Shown piece after piece: positions 1-8,169 of a DNA stretch of 64,000 nucleotides (positions are counted from its first letter, which is position 1; each line of letters starts with the position of its first letter). Origin of the DNA: Pontibacter qinzhouensis (GTDB lineage Bacteria; Bacteroidota; Bacteroidia; Cytophagales; Hymenobacteraceae); contig NZ_VRTY01000017.1 in assembly GCF_008017455.1 (NCBI RefSeq), positions 16,168-80,167 of the forward strand. The letters run 5' to 3'. Below the pieces are notes generated by a model, which had not been told where the DNA came from, ran no database searches, and saw only the letters and a program-made list of their open reading frames with translations. The position numbers and the translations under genes were made by a program.

Positions 1-1286
1 GGGACTACCAGGCAAGATGTGCTGCCTTAATGCGAAACGGACGTTCCGTAGCAGATTTGTGCATATATCTGGGAGAAAATGCCCCTGTAAAACTGTTGGC
101 TCACCGCTTGCCGGAAATGCCGGAAGGATACGACTTTGATGTGTGCACAGAAGATGGTTTACTAACCCGGATGGCACACAAAGATGGCCGGATTGTTCTT
201 CCGGATGGCGTTAGCTACCAACTATTGGTTCTTGAGCCTAATGGAGACGTTTCGCTGGCCGCATTGCGGCAGATTGCGAAGTTAGTGAAAGAAGGTATCC
301 CAGTATATGGAACGCGTCCATCTGGTTCAGTGTCTTTAAAAGACGCTGCTTCTGCAAAGGAATATCAGAAATTGGTAAAGCAATTATGGGGCACAGCACA
401 ATCAGGAACTAAAGTATTCGGTAAGGGTAAAGTGTATTGGGGCATGACCCTCGCCGAAGCGTTAGAAACACAAGGCATTAAACCAGATGCCGGGTTTAAA
501 AGCGGGAATACTGTTACCGACAAAGTGTATTTTGCACATCGCCAGTTAGAAGATTCTGATATTTACTTTTTGAACAATCATAGTCAACGCGTATATAATG
601 ATACAATCCGTTTACGCACCCATGCCACCAATGCCGAATATTGGGATCCGGTAACCGGCCTGCAATATGCACTTCCCGTTTCAGCATCCGGAAAAGATGG
701 ACTGTTACTACATGTTGTTTTGCAACCCAACGAATCCGGATTCATTGTCACCTCTAACCAAGCTTCATCATCTCTTCCGACAAAGTTGAAAGGGATCGAA
801 GAACAAGTTACACCGATAGAAGGGGAATGGAAAGTATTTTTTGATCCAAAATGGGGCGGTCCTGGGGAAGTTACTTTTACCAGCTTAACAGACTGGACGA
901 AGAACTCGGATAATCGGATCAGGTATTATTCCGGAACAGGAGTGTACCGAAAAACAATTCAATTCAAGAATCCGGTATCGGGGGCACAAGTATTGCTTCG
1001 TTTCCCAAAATTAGGCTCTCTTGCCCGTGTTTTTGTTAATGGGAAAGAAGTTTCGACCGTCTGGTGCAGTCCGTGGGAAGCAGATGTAACACCTTATATA
1101 CAGAAAGGCGAAAATGCACTTGAAATTCAGGTTGTAAATTCATTGACCAATCGCATGGTGGGAGATGCTTCCTTACCTGTTGCTGACCGTTTTACTTATG
1201 CTTATCCGGAGATAGCCACCCCTCAAACCTCCCTGGTACCTTCGGGCATCATGGATAAAGTATTGCTTGTACAACGAACAAAATAG
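1..1286 (+). CDS. Alpha-L-rhamnosidase, GH106-type, C-terminal part (gene starts outside window)
   Basis: Would release terminal alpha-L-rhamnose from a plant or algal glycan, probably in the periplasm. The frame is open from base 3 without an upstream stop, so the signal peptide and much of the catalytic domain lie outside the window; the Met at base 30 is internal. The last ~150 visible residues form a beta-sandwich sugar-binding-like domain with FVNGKEV, TVWCSPW, GENALEIQVVN and NRMVGD, the pattern seen at the C-terminus of GH106 enzymes. It ends 39 bases before a GH2 gene on the same strand, so co-transcription is likely. Base composition is AT-richer than genes after 5 kb. The family call rests on the C-terminal half only; another large GH with the same accessory domain is the alternative. 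Confidence 0.75.
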   Translation, partial: DYQARCAALMRNGRSVADLCIYLGENAPVKLLAHRLPEMPEGYDFDVCTEDGLLTRMAHKDGRIVLPDGVSYQLLVLEPNGDVSLAALRQIAKLVKEGIPVYGTRPSGSVSLKDAASAKEYQKLVKQLWGTAQSGTKVFGKGKVYWGMTLAEALETQGIKPDAGFKSGNTVTDKVYFAHRQLEDSDIYFLNNHSQRVYNDTIRLRTHATNAEYWDPVTGLQYALPVSASGKDGLLLHVVLQPNESGFIVTSNQASSSLPTKLKGIEEQVTPIEGEWKVFFDPKWGGPGEVTFTSLTDWTKNSDNRIRYYSGTGVYRKTIQFKNPVSGAQVLLRFPKLGSLARVFVNGKEVSTVWCSPWEADVTPYIQKGENALEIQVVNSLTNRMVGDASLPVADRFTYAYPEIATPQTSLVPSGIMDKVLLVQRTK

Positions 1287-1325
1287 GCTTTAAACTTAAA
1301 AGGTATTTAAACATATAATAATAGA

Positions 1326-3743
1326 ATGAAGAATATTAAAATTTTGCTATTTGTTATTGGATTTTTTTCAACAACATTTCTTTTTGCGCAGAAAACGCAG
1401 CAAAACAAAGAAGAAATTAGAATAAAGCAACTTTTCAATTTTGACTGGAAATTCAAAAATGGTGACGTTCCGAATGCCCAAGATATAACCTTCGACGATA
1501 GTGGCTGGCGCAAGCTGGATTTACCACACGATTTCCAGATCGAGCTGCCCTGGGATAGTACTGCCAATAGAGGTCGTGGGTTTAAACCTCTGGGAGCAGC
1601 ATGGTATAGAAAAACCTTTAAAGCAGATAGTAACTGGAAAGGAAAACAGATCCTGCTTGATTTTGAAGGCATTATGCTATCAGGAGAAGCCTGGTTGAAC
1701 GGGAAAAAAATCGGGCGAACTCCTTACGGCTATCTCGGTTTTGAAGCGGATATATCAGATATCATTAATTACGACGCCGACAATGTAATTGCCGTTCGTT
1801 CTACTACAGAAGGCAATTCCCGATGGTACACCGGTGGCGGAATCTACCGCGATGTGCATTTGGTGGTAAAAGATCCGGTTTCTATCGCACGCCATGGTAT
1901 TTTTATAACCACTCCAAAAATTACTGATCAGAATGCTGAAGTCAGTGTACAAGTGGAAGTGGCAGGAATTAAGGATAAGGAATTAGATGTCGAGATAATT
2001 ACTAAGATATTTTCTCCGGATGGAAAACAAGTAGCCGAAACTAAAACGTTGGCTCCGAAAAAATCAAAATTGGTTGAAATAGAAGTGCCATTACCAAAGG
2101 TTAACATCGCTAATCCACAGCTTTGGTCCACCGAAACACCAAACCTATATTCTGCTGAAGTTTCATTGGTTTTGAACGGCAAAGTAGTGGATAGACTTAC
2201 TAAGAGGTTTGGAATTCGTACCTTAGAATTCTCTAAAGAATTCGGGTTTAAATTAAACGGCAAAAAGGTCTTTCTAAAAGGTATTGCCAATCATCACGAC
2301 TTAGGTGCGGTAGGAGCGGCTGCTTATGAAACTTCGATTGCCAGAATGATGGATAAAATTAAGGCTTTTGGCTTCAATCATATCCGTACCTCGCACAATC
2401 CATATTCCGAATCATTTTATGACCTTGCAGACGAAAAGGGAATTCTGGTAGTGAACGAACTTTACGATAAATGGGGCAGCAAAGTCGCCTGGGCAGGAAG
2501 TGAACCATGGAATGACATCTGGTATGATAATATTAAGGAGTGGGTTAAACGCGACCGGAACCATCCTTCCGTAATTATGTGGAGTTTCGGGAACGAATTA
2601 CAGTTTCAGGAAGAACGTTGGGAATGGCCAACAAGCGACTGGGGGGTAACGACCTACCGCATTATGGATGTAGTGGCGAAACGTTATGATCCTACCCGTA
2701 AAACGACAGTTGGTATGTATCCTGCCCGAGCTGGCGGTATTATCAGAGCCAACCCTGATTTCCGTATCAAAGAGAACATTGTTCCACCCGAATTGTCTGT
2801 AGCAACCGATGTTGCCAGTATTAACTATACCTGGGAGGATTATCAGGAGTATCTGAAGCATGCACCCGATATGATAATTTATCAAAGTGAGGCAGTAACG
2901 AACGAATTGGCGGCTCCTTTCTTCGGAATGGACAGGGAGAAAATGGTTGGTTTGGCTTATTGGGGCGCTATCGAATATTGGGGCGAATCGCAGGGGTGGC
3001 CAAGAAAGGGCTGGAACTATTCCTTTTTCAATCATGCCATGGAGCCTTTTCCTCAGGCATGGTTAACCAAAAGCATTTTTGAAGACAAACCGGTAGTATA
3101 TATTGGTATGGTTGATAATGAGGGAGAGATGAAAATGTGGAACGATCAGGTAGTAGGCCAAAAGGTTGTCTCGTCGCACTGGAATCGACAAAACGGTGAA
3201 AAGTATAATCTCTATACTTATACGAATGCCGATGAAGTGGAATTGTTTGTGAATGGGAAATCGATAGGTGTGCAGCAAAATTCTACAGACGTGAGAAAAC
3301 GCAATACTATTTATTGGCAAAACATTCCTTATTCTCCTGGCAAAATTACCGCAATCGCCCGAAAGGGAGGTAAAGTTGTAGCACAACACGAACTGGAAAC
3401 AACCGGAAAAGCAGTCGCATTAAAAGTAGAAACTGAAAATACCGGCTGGAAAGCGGATGGTATGGATCTTCAGTACGTAAAAGTTTATGCTGTTGACAGT
3501 AAAGGGCGCAAAGTACCTACTGCAACAGGAGAGGTTACTTTTGATGTAAGTGGAGCAGCACGTTTAATTGCGGTAGATAATGGCAACCACTCAAGCGACG
3601 ATTTGTTTGCAGGCAATAAGAAGGCATTTCACTATGGCTTTGCTATGGCCATTTTACGTTCAGAACAAAAAGCTGGAAACGTAAAATTGAATGTTACAGC
3701 ACCAGGACTGAAACCGGTAAAGAAAACCTTAGTAGTGAAATAA
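1326..3743 (+). CDS. GH2 family beta-galactosidase-like glycosidase
   Basis: Retaining exo-glycosidase, most likely a beta-galactosidase, exported by an N-terminal signal peptide (residues 1-21, ending FLFA). In order: GH2 sugar-binding domain (~30-180), immunoglobulin-like domain (~185-300), TIM barrel (~305-600), and C-terminal DUF4982-type and Ig-like domains. Acid/base Glu about 424 lies in WSFGNEL after RNHPSVIMW; the nucleophile Glu about 522 lies in YQSEAV. At 805 residues it has usual length. The start ATG leads directly into the signal peptide. It follows the GH106 gene by 39 bases and is probably in the same transcript. Codon use is A/T-heavy compared with the second GH2 at 5 kb. 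GH2 substrate cannot be fixed from sequence alone; beta-glucuronidase is less likely. Confidence 0.88.
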   Translation: MKNIKILLFVIGFFSTTFLFAQKTQQNKEEIRIKQLFNFDWKFKNGDVPNAQDITFDDSGWRKLDLPHDFQIELPWDSTANRGRGFKPLGAAWYRKTFKADSNWKGKQILLDFEGIMLSGEAWLNGKKIGRTPYGYLGFEADISDIINYDADNVIAVRSTTEGNSRWYTGGGIYRDVHLVVKDPVSIARHGIFITTPKITDQNAEVSVQVEVAGIKDKELDVEIITKIFSPDGKQVAETKTLAPKKSKLVEIEVPLPKVNIANPQLWSTETPNLYSAEVSLVLNGKVVDRLTKRFGIRTLEFSKEFGFKLNGKKVFLKGIANHHDLGAVGAAAYETSIARMMDKIKAFGFNHIRTSHNPYSESFYDLADEKGILVVNELYDKWGSKVAWAGSEPWNDIWYDNIKEWVKRDRNHPSVIMWSFGNELQFQEERWEWPTSDWGVTTYRIMDVVAKRYDPTRKTTVGMYPARAGGIIRANPDFRIKENIVPPELSVATDVASINYTWEDYQEYLKHAPDMIIYQSEAVTNELAAPFFGMDREKMVGLAYWGAIEYWGESQGWPRKGWNYSFFNHAMEPFPQAWLTKSIFEDKPVVYIGMVDNEGEMKMWNDQVVGQKVVSSHWNRQNGEKYNLYTYTNADEVELFVNGKSIGVQQNSTDVRKRNTIYWQNIPYSPGKITAIARKGGKVVAQHELETTGKAVALKVETENTGWKADGMDLQYVKVYAVDSKGRKVPTATGEVTFDVSGAARLIAVDNGNHSSDDLFAGNKKAFHYGFAMAILRSEQKAGNVKLNVTAPGLKPVKKTLVVK

Positions 3744-3875
3744 ACTGTTGTTTATGATCAAGTTCTGATTCAGTCCTTTCATTTTTACAAAAGATCCGAA
3801 TTTGATAAATCAACGAAAATCTTAATATTACTTACCGAAAAACAAACGCGTGCGAATTTAAAATTGAGCTAACTC

Positions 3876-3961
3876 AAGCATGGTGCCATCCTGCCGATCA
3901 CTGCTTCCGAAGTGAAGGCAATGGCTGCTGAGCACTCTATCGTCAAAACGGCTAAGCCTGT
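3876..3961 (+). pseudogene. Decayed GH43 fragment
   Basis: Translating from 3876 gives KHGAILPITASEVKAMAAEH, clearly parallel to RHGTVLPITAKEAEALVSKW in the intact GH43 gene at 8170-10383. Only about 25 codons of similarity survive and there is no start. Probably a leftover of a lost GH43 gene. Confidence 0.6.
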
Positions 3962-3970
3962 GTGTTGCGT

Positions 3971-4033
3971 CCTTCGGCTGCAACCGGAGAACTTACTTTT
4001 AGTGTAAGTAGAGCAGCACATTATGGAGTTGTT
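3971..4033 (+). pseudogene. Decayed GH2 C-terminal fragment
   Basis: Bases 3971-4033 read PSAATGELTFSVSRAA, matching PTATGEVTFDVSGAA near the end of the GH2 protein encoded at 1326-3743. This is a C-terminal scrap of a second GH2 gene, directly after the GH43 scrap. Confidence 0.55.
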
Positions 4034-4091
4034 ACCTTTAACTGGAGACCTTTTTTAGGCAGATTTAGAGAAACGATTAAATCTGACTAAG

Positions 4092-4258
4092 ATGGAAAGA
4101 CGTGTATTTGATACCTCCTTTAAACGGATGGCTATTGACCTCTCCTATGCGAGGGGATCAGTAAAAGAGGTAGCAGACGAGTTTGGAATTGATCTAGTCG
4201 GCTGAGCAAATGGCGGCAGAAGGACAGTTCACGAGTAGGTAGCTCACTCCTTGCCAGT
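4092..4258 (+). pseudogene. IS3-family transposase orfA remnant with frameshift
   Basis: From the ATG at 4092 the frame reads MERRVFDTSFKRMAIDLSYA, then GSVKEVADEFGID, the N-terminal helix-turn-helix of IS3-type OrfA proteins. It stops at TGA after 37 codons; shifting frame at 4196 continues SRLSKWRQKDSS, the expected next segment. A one-base loss near 4194 explains the break. The frame then runs into unrelated sequence to 4477. No OrfB or inverted terminal repeats were found, so the element is dead. Confidence 0.7.
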
Positions 4259-4419
4259 ATGAGAACCTATTATACAACCAAGCTGTGGCTGCCTAAAAAA
4301 GTACCCAGTAAAACATTGCAATTCCAGTCAGACGTATCGTTTGGTTTCAAAATAAAGAGCCAGAAGTTTCGGGGCTATACAGGTCATTCAGAAGCGGATT
4401 CTTTAAATTGTTTTATAAG

Positions 4420-4470
4420 AACAGAGCTGTTGCAGTCGTTTGTCCGGCTGCAGCGGCTCTGTTCTTTTTT
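4420..4470 (+). terminator. Strong intrinsic terminator-like hairpin
   Basis: AACAGAGC at 4420 pairs with GCTCTGTT ending at 4462, and the inner TGTTGCAG pairs with CTGCAGCG using G-U pairs. This gives a continuous 16-bp stem with a 12-base loop, followed by CTTTTTT. It lies after the transposase remnant and may be part of that element's debris. Confidence 0.65.
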
Positions 4471-4995
4471 AGTATAAGAAAAACATGCTGCTTTAGAGCT
4501 TAATCGACCCGCACAACCACCTTATTGTCAAGTACTGCAAAGTAGAATCAGAACCTCCAGGGCTGGGTTCATCCGTCAGCTTTTTTCACTGAAAGGCCCT
4601 CCTCTAGGTACTTGGTCATGTTTTTATAAGTATTTCCTGACCGTTACTCTTGTGATAGCTATAGGTTTCATTATTATTTTACTTCTATGTTCTTAAAATA
4701 GGAATAGCTACCTCATAGTTTTTATTTCAAAGTTCATTTTCAAAATCGATGTCTACTTTGCGTTTAGCGGTAGAACATTTCTTTCTGACCATGTAAAAGT
4801 ACCTTATCACAAGGCTAAGGGTATGGTGAAATTTAGTTTCTGTAATAGGCAGGAGCAAAGTTTTCGGTGTTGATTTTGGCTTATACTGGAGCCTGCATTA
4901 GCAGGTGTTTCGATTAAATTTTTTTGCTACCTGGTTTTGTGTGTCATCAATCTGCTATGTTTCAGGAAAATATTAGATTAAATGCGAATACTAAT

Positions 4996-5003
4996 TAGTT
5001 TTG
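4996..5003 (+). promoter_or_regulatory. TAnnTTTG -7 box before GH2 gene
   Basis: TAGTTTTG fits the Bacteroidota -7 consensus and lies 37 bases before the GH2 start at 5040. No convincing -33 box is visible. The same octamer precedes the GH43 gene at 22.9 kb. Confidence 0.4.
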
Positions 5004-5039
5004 TGAAACACATATCTTCTTGCATCTAGTTAAATATAA

Positions 5040-7505
5040 ATGAGTTCTAACTACTATATCAAAAGAGACGTTTTCTTTCAGAAACTGAGGTTTATCTTCT
5101 TACTGGCCTTACTATCAATAGCGACAACTTCTTTTGCGCAGGTAAGGGTGGTAACAGAGCTGCGCGACAACTGGAAATTCCGGAAAGGTCAAGATGAGGC
5201 AGCTTACCAAAAAGAGTTTAATGACAAGAGCTGGCAAACGGTTACAGTGCCACACGACTGGGCCATATATGGACCTTTCAGTAAGGAAGTAGATAAGCAG
5301 GAAGTAGCCATTGTGCAGAACAACGAAAAGGTAGCCACCGAGAAAACCGGTAGAACCGGGGCGCTTCCTTACATTGGCGAAGGCTGGTACAGAAATACAT
5401 TTACGCTGCCACATTATAAGCCGGGGCAAAAAGTGATACTGCTTTTCGAGGGGGCCATGAGCGAGCCAAAAGTATATCTGAACGGCGAAAAGGTGGGGGA
5501 ATGGAATTTTGGGTACAATTACTTTTACTTCGATGTAAGCGAGCATATAGTAGCCAGTAAGCCAAATACACTGGCAGTTCAATTGTCGAACAAAGGCTTA
5601 TCGTCGAGGTGGTACCCCGGGGCTGGTTTGTACCGCAAGGTGCAGGTTATCGTTAAGAACCAGGAGAGCATAGACCAGTGGGGCACGTTTATCACCACAC
5701 CCTTTGTCTCTGCCGGTCTGGCTAAAGTGAACATCAAAACGAAAGTATCCGGAGAGAATATACGGCTAGTTACTTCTATTGTAGATGCAGCAGGAGAAAC
5801 GGTTGCAACAGACGAAACACAGACTATTTTTGCCAACGAATTTGAGCAAAACATAGGTGTAAAAAACCCGAAGCTCTGGAGCCCCGAATCACCGAACCTT
5901 TATACGGCCGTAACCCGCCTGTATATAGGCAACGAGCTGAAGGATGAAATAACCACCCGCTTTGGCATCCGCGCCATCAGTTACCAGGCAGGCGTTGGAT
6001 TTAGCTTGAACGGAGAAGTGCGCAAGTTCAAAGGTGTATGCTTGCACCACGACCTGGGCCCGCTGGGTGCTGCGGTTAACAAGGCGGCGTTGCGCAGGCA
6101 ATTGCAGATACTGAAAGACATGGGCTGCGACGCCATCAGGAGTTCCCATAACATGCCCTCTATAGAGCAACTGGAGCTGTGTGATGAGTTGGGCTTTATG
6201 TTTCTGGCAGAATCGTTTGACGAGTGGGAAAAGCCAAAAGTTAAAAATGGTTATAACCGTTTTTTCCAGACCGATGCCGAGAAAGATATTGTGAACCTGG
6301 TGCATGCCACCCGCAACCACCCCTGTATTGTGATGTGGAGCTCCGGCAACGAGGTACCCGACCAGCATGGTGCTGAGGGTGTAAAACATGCCAAGCGCCT
6401 GCAGGAAATATTTCGTAGGGAAGACCCCACGCGCCCCGTAACTGTTGGTATGGATCAGGTGAAAGCTACCATGGCCTCCGGGTTTGGTGCCGTACTGGAT
6501 GTGCCTGGCCTGAATTACCGCACGCATTTATACGAGGATGCTTTTAAAGCTTTTCCGCAAGGCTTCATCCTTGGTTCAGAAACGGCTTCTACTGTTAGCT
6601 CAAGAGGCGTATACAAGTTCCCGGTAGAGAAAGGTCCTGAAAAAACATATCCTGACGGGCAGTCTTCTTCTTACGACCTTGAATACTGCAACTGGTCAAA
6701 TATACCGGAAGACGATTTTATACTGCAGGACACCAAGCCCTGGGTTATCGGGCAATTTGTATGGACTGGCTTCGATTATCTGGGAGAACCAACACCCTAC
6801 GACAACTTCTGGCCTTCGCGCAGCTCTTACTTCGGCATAAACGACCTGGCCGGGCTGCCTAAAGATCGGTATTTTTTGTACAGGAGCCAGTGGAACGCAC
6901 AGGATCAGACGCTGCATATGCTCCCGCACTGGAATTGGGCCGGCAGGGAAGGACAGGTAACCCCCATCTTTGTATACACTAACCACGATAGCGCAGAGCT
7001 TTTTATAAACGGCAAAAGCATGGGCGTGCAACGCAAAAACAACGCAAGCCCGCTGCACCGCTACCGCCTGATGTGGATGGATGTGAAATATGAACCTGGT
7101 ACAGTACGCGTAGTCGCTTTTGATAAAGATGGCAAACCAGCAACTGAAAAAACGATGGTAACAGCCGGGAAGCCCCACAAGCTGGTGCTGGAGTCGGACC
7201 GCAAAATTATAACTGCCGACGGACAGGATATTTCTTTTGTTACCGTGTCGGTGGTTGATGAAAAAGGAAATCCTTACCCGCTGTCAAACGACCAGTTAAC
7301 CTTTAGTGTAAGCGGTAACGGGAAATACCTGGCAGCCTGCAACGGAGACGCTACCTCGCTCGAACAGTTTCACCTGCCCACCATGAAGTTGTTCAGTGGC
7401 AAACTCGTGGTGCTGGTGCAGTCTACCACAAAACCTGGCAATATTAAGTTATCTGTAAAAGGCAAAAACTTAAAGGCTGCCGAACTTCTGTTGCAATCCA
7501 GGTGA
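5040..7505 (+). CDS. GH2 family beta-galactosidase-like glycosidase
   Basis: Secreted retaining exo-glycosidase of 821 residues. A signal peptide covers about residues 1-33 (ending TTSFA). Then come the GH2 sugar-binding domain (~40-205), an Ig-like domain (~210-315), a TIM barrel (~320-620) and C-terminal DUF4982/Ig-like domains. Acid/base Glu 438 is in SSGNEV after RNHPCIVMW; nucleophile Glu 514 is in LGSETA. It is a diverged paralogue of the GH2 at 1326-3743, with higher GC codon use. A promoter-like box lies 37 bases upstream, and a reverse-oriented repeat A element and a palindrome follow it, so it may be a single-gene transcript. Beta-galactosidase is the default; the exact sugar is not determinable. 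Confidence 0.88.
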   Translation: MSSNYYIKRDVFFQKLRFIFLLALLSIATTSFAQVRVVTELRDNWKFRKGQDEAAYQKEFNDKSWQTVTVPHDWAIYGPFSKEVDKQEVAIVQNNEKVATEKTGRTGALPYIGEGWYRNTFTLPHYKPGQKVILLFEGAMSEPKVYLNGEKVGEWNFGYNYFYFDVSEHIVASKPNTLAVQLSNKGLSSRWYPGAGLYRKVQVIVKNQESIDQWGTFITTPFVSAGLAKVNIKTKVSGENIRLVTSIVDAAGETVATDETQTIFANEFEQNIGVKNPKLWSPESPNLYTAVTRLYIGNELKDEITTRFGIRAISYQAGVGFSLNGEVRKFKGVCLHHDLGPLGAAVNKAALRRQLQILKDMGCDAIRSSHNMPSIEQLELCDELGFMFLAESFDEWEKPKVKNGYNRFFQTDAEKDIVNLVHATRNHPCIVMWSSGNEVPDQHGAEGVKHAKRLQEIFRREDPTRPVTVGMDQVKATMASGFGAVLDVPGLNYRTHLYEDAFKAFPQGFILGSETASTVSSRGVYKFPVEKGPEKTYPDGQSSSYDLEYCNWSNIPEDDFILQDTKPWVIGQFVWTGFDYLGEPTPYDNFWPSRSSYFGINDLAGLPKDRYFLYRSQWNAQDQTLHMLPHWNWAGREGQVTPIFVYTNHDSAELFINGKSMGVQRKNNASPLHRYRLMWMDVKYEPGTVRVVAFDKDGKPATEKTMVTAGKPHKLVLESDRKIITADGQDISFVTVSVVDEKGNPYPLSNDQLTFSVSGNGKYLAACNGDATSLEQFHLPTMKLFSGKLVVLVQSTTKPGNIKLSVKGKNLKAAELLLQSR

Positions 7506-7608
7506 AGAAGATGAGATGGTTGGCCTAATAGCTGGTTAATTTTACCACCTAAGAACAGGCAAGAAAGTTTTGTCATATTAATTACCGGCATGTCAGTGTA
7601 AGTTTCTA

Positions 7609-7665
7609 AATTATTCGAATGAAACCAGCCTCCAAAAGGTTTTTCGTCAGTTTTTTGCCAAGGGT
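7609..7665 (-). repeat. Repeat A copy 1
   Basis: First of 19 copies of a ~57-bp intergenic element. In forward orientation it has a 5' box ACCCTTGg, a variable middle, an imperfect hairpin around CTTCGGAAGGC, a TTTTC run and a 3' box ATTAGAATAATT. This copy is in reverse orientation after a + gene. Confidence 0.7.
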
Positions 7666-7742
7666 CTAGCCGACATGCTTTAGATAAAAATACTTGCTGC
7701 CATACGTTTCCACATTTAGTCAAACCTCTTTACACTGTTAAG

Positions 7743-7789
7743 TAGGAGGGTGTCATTACTGCTTGGTAAGTAATAATGGGACCCTCCTA
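7743..7789. repeat. Large palindrome
   Basis: TAGGAGGGT (7743-7751) is perfectly complementary to ACCCTCCTA (7781-7789). Inside, CATTACT pairs with AGTAAT-ATG with one bulge. No T-run follows on either side, so a terminator role is uncertain; it could be an RNA processing site or a protein-binding palindrome. Confidence 0.6.
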
Positions 7790-8002
7790 TATAAGTATGG
7801 CTGCTGATTTAGCTGATATTTAGCCTTATAACCTCAATTTCTGATTTGTATTTTAGGGCAGCAGCGAGTTTAGCTTTTGAACCTATGCGCTTGGTAAATG
7901 CCTTTACTGCAATAAAGTAAGTTTAAGAAGTAACAGGCATGATTTGCCAAAATACCCCCTTCAATTACAAATTTCCCCCACCTCCCAAAAGATGCGATCA
8001 AG

Positions 8003-8010
8003 TATATTTG
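8003..8010 (+). promoter_or_regulatory. TAnnTTTG -7 box before GH43 gene
   Basis: TATATTTG followed by TCTA, 160 bases before the preferred start at 8170. The same 12 bases occur at 10695-10706 upstream of the cysteine leader ORF, so the two units may share promoter type. Confidence 0.4.
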
Positions 8011-8169
8011 TCTAACAAATGTTTAGTAGTTATAATAATAGCTGCCAAAGAGAGACGATCGCATAATCTTTAAAGTGTTTTTTTTACATTTATGCACTTT
8101 CTTCTATTATATTTGATTGTATCTCATTGCCTACAATTTGCTAGCAGTAGCTTTAAAATTAGATGCCCT

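Larger units (their letters stand above)
3744..5039. other. Intergenic gene graveyard, 1.3 kb
   Basis: No intact gene. Between 3876 and 4260 lie short in-frame remnants of a GH43 gene, a GH2 gene and an IS3-family transposase orfA. A strong hairpin terminator follows at 4420-4470. From about 4480 to 4980 I see nothing recognisable. The last 50 bases hold a promoter-like box for the next GH2 gene. Confidence 0.7.
7506..8169. other. Intergenic region with repeat, palindrome and promoter box
   Basis: Holds a reverse-oriented repeat A copy, a large imperfect palindrome and a TATATTTG box before the GH43 gene. An in-frame ATG at 8092 exists but gives a poor export signal; the start at 8170 is preferred. 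Confidence 0.6.

Noticed and set aside
4259..4477. 72-codon + frame after the transposase remnant
   Set aside because: It is the frameshifted continuation of the IS3 orfA remnant running into unrelated sequence and a terminator hairpin, not a gene of its own.
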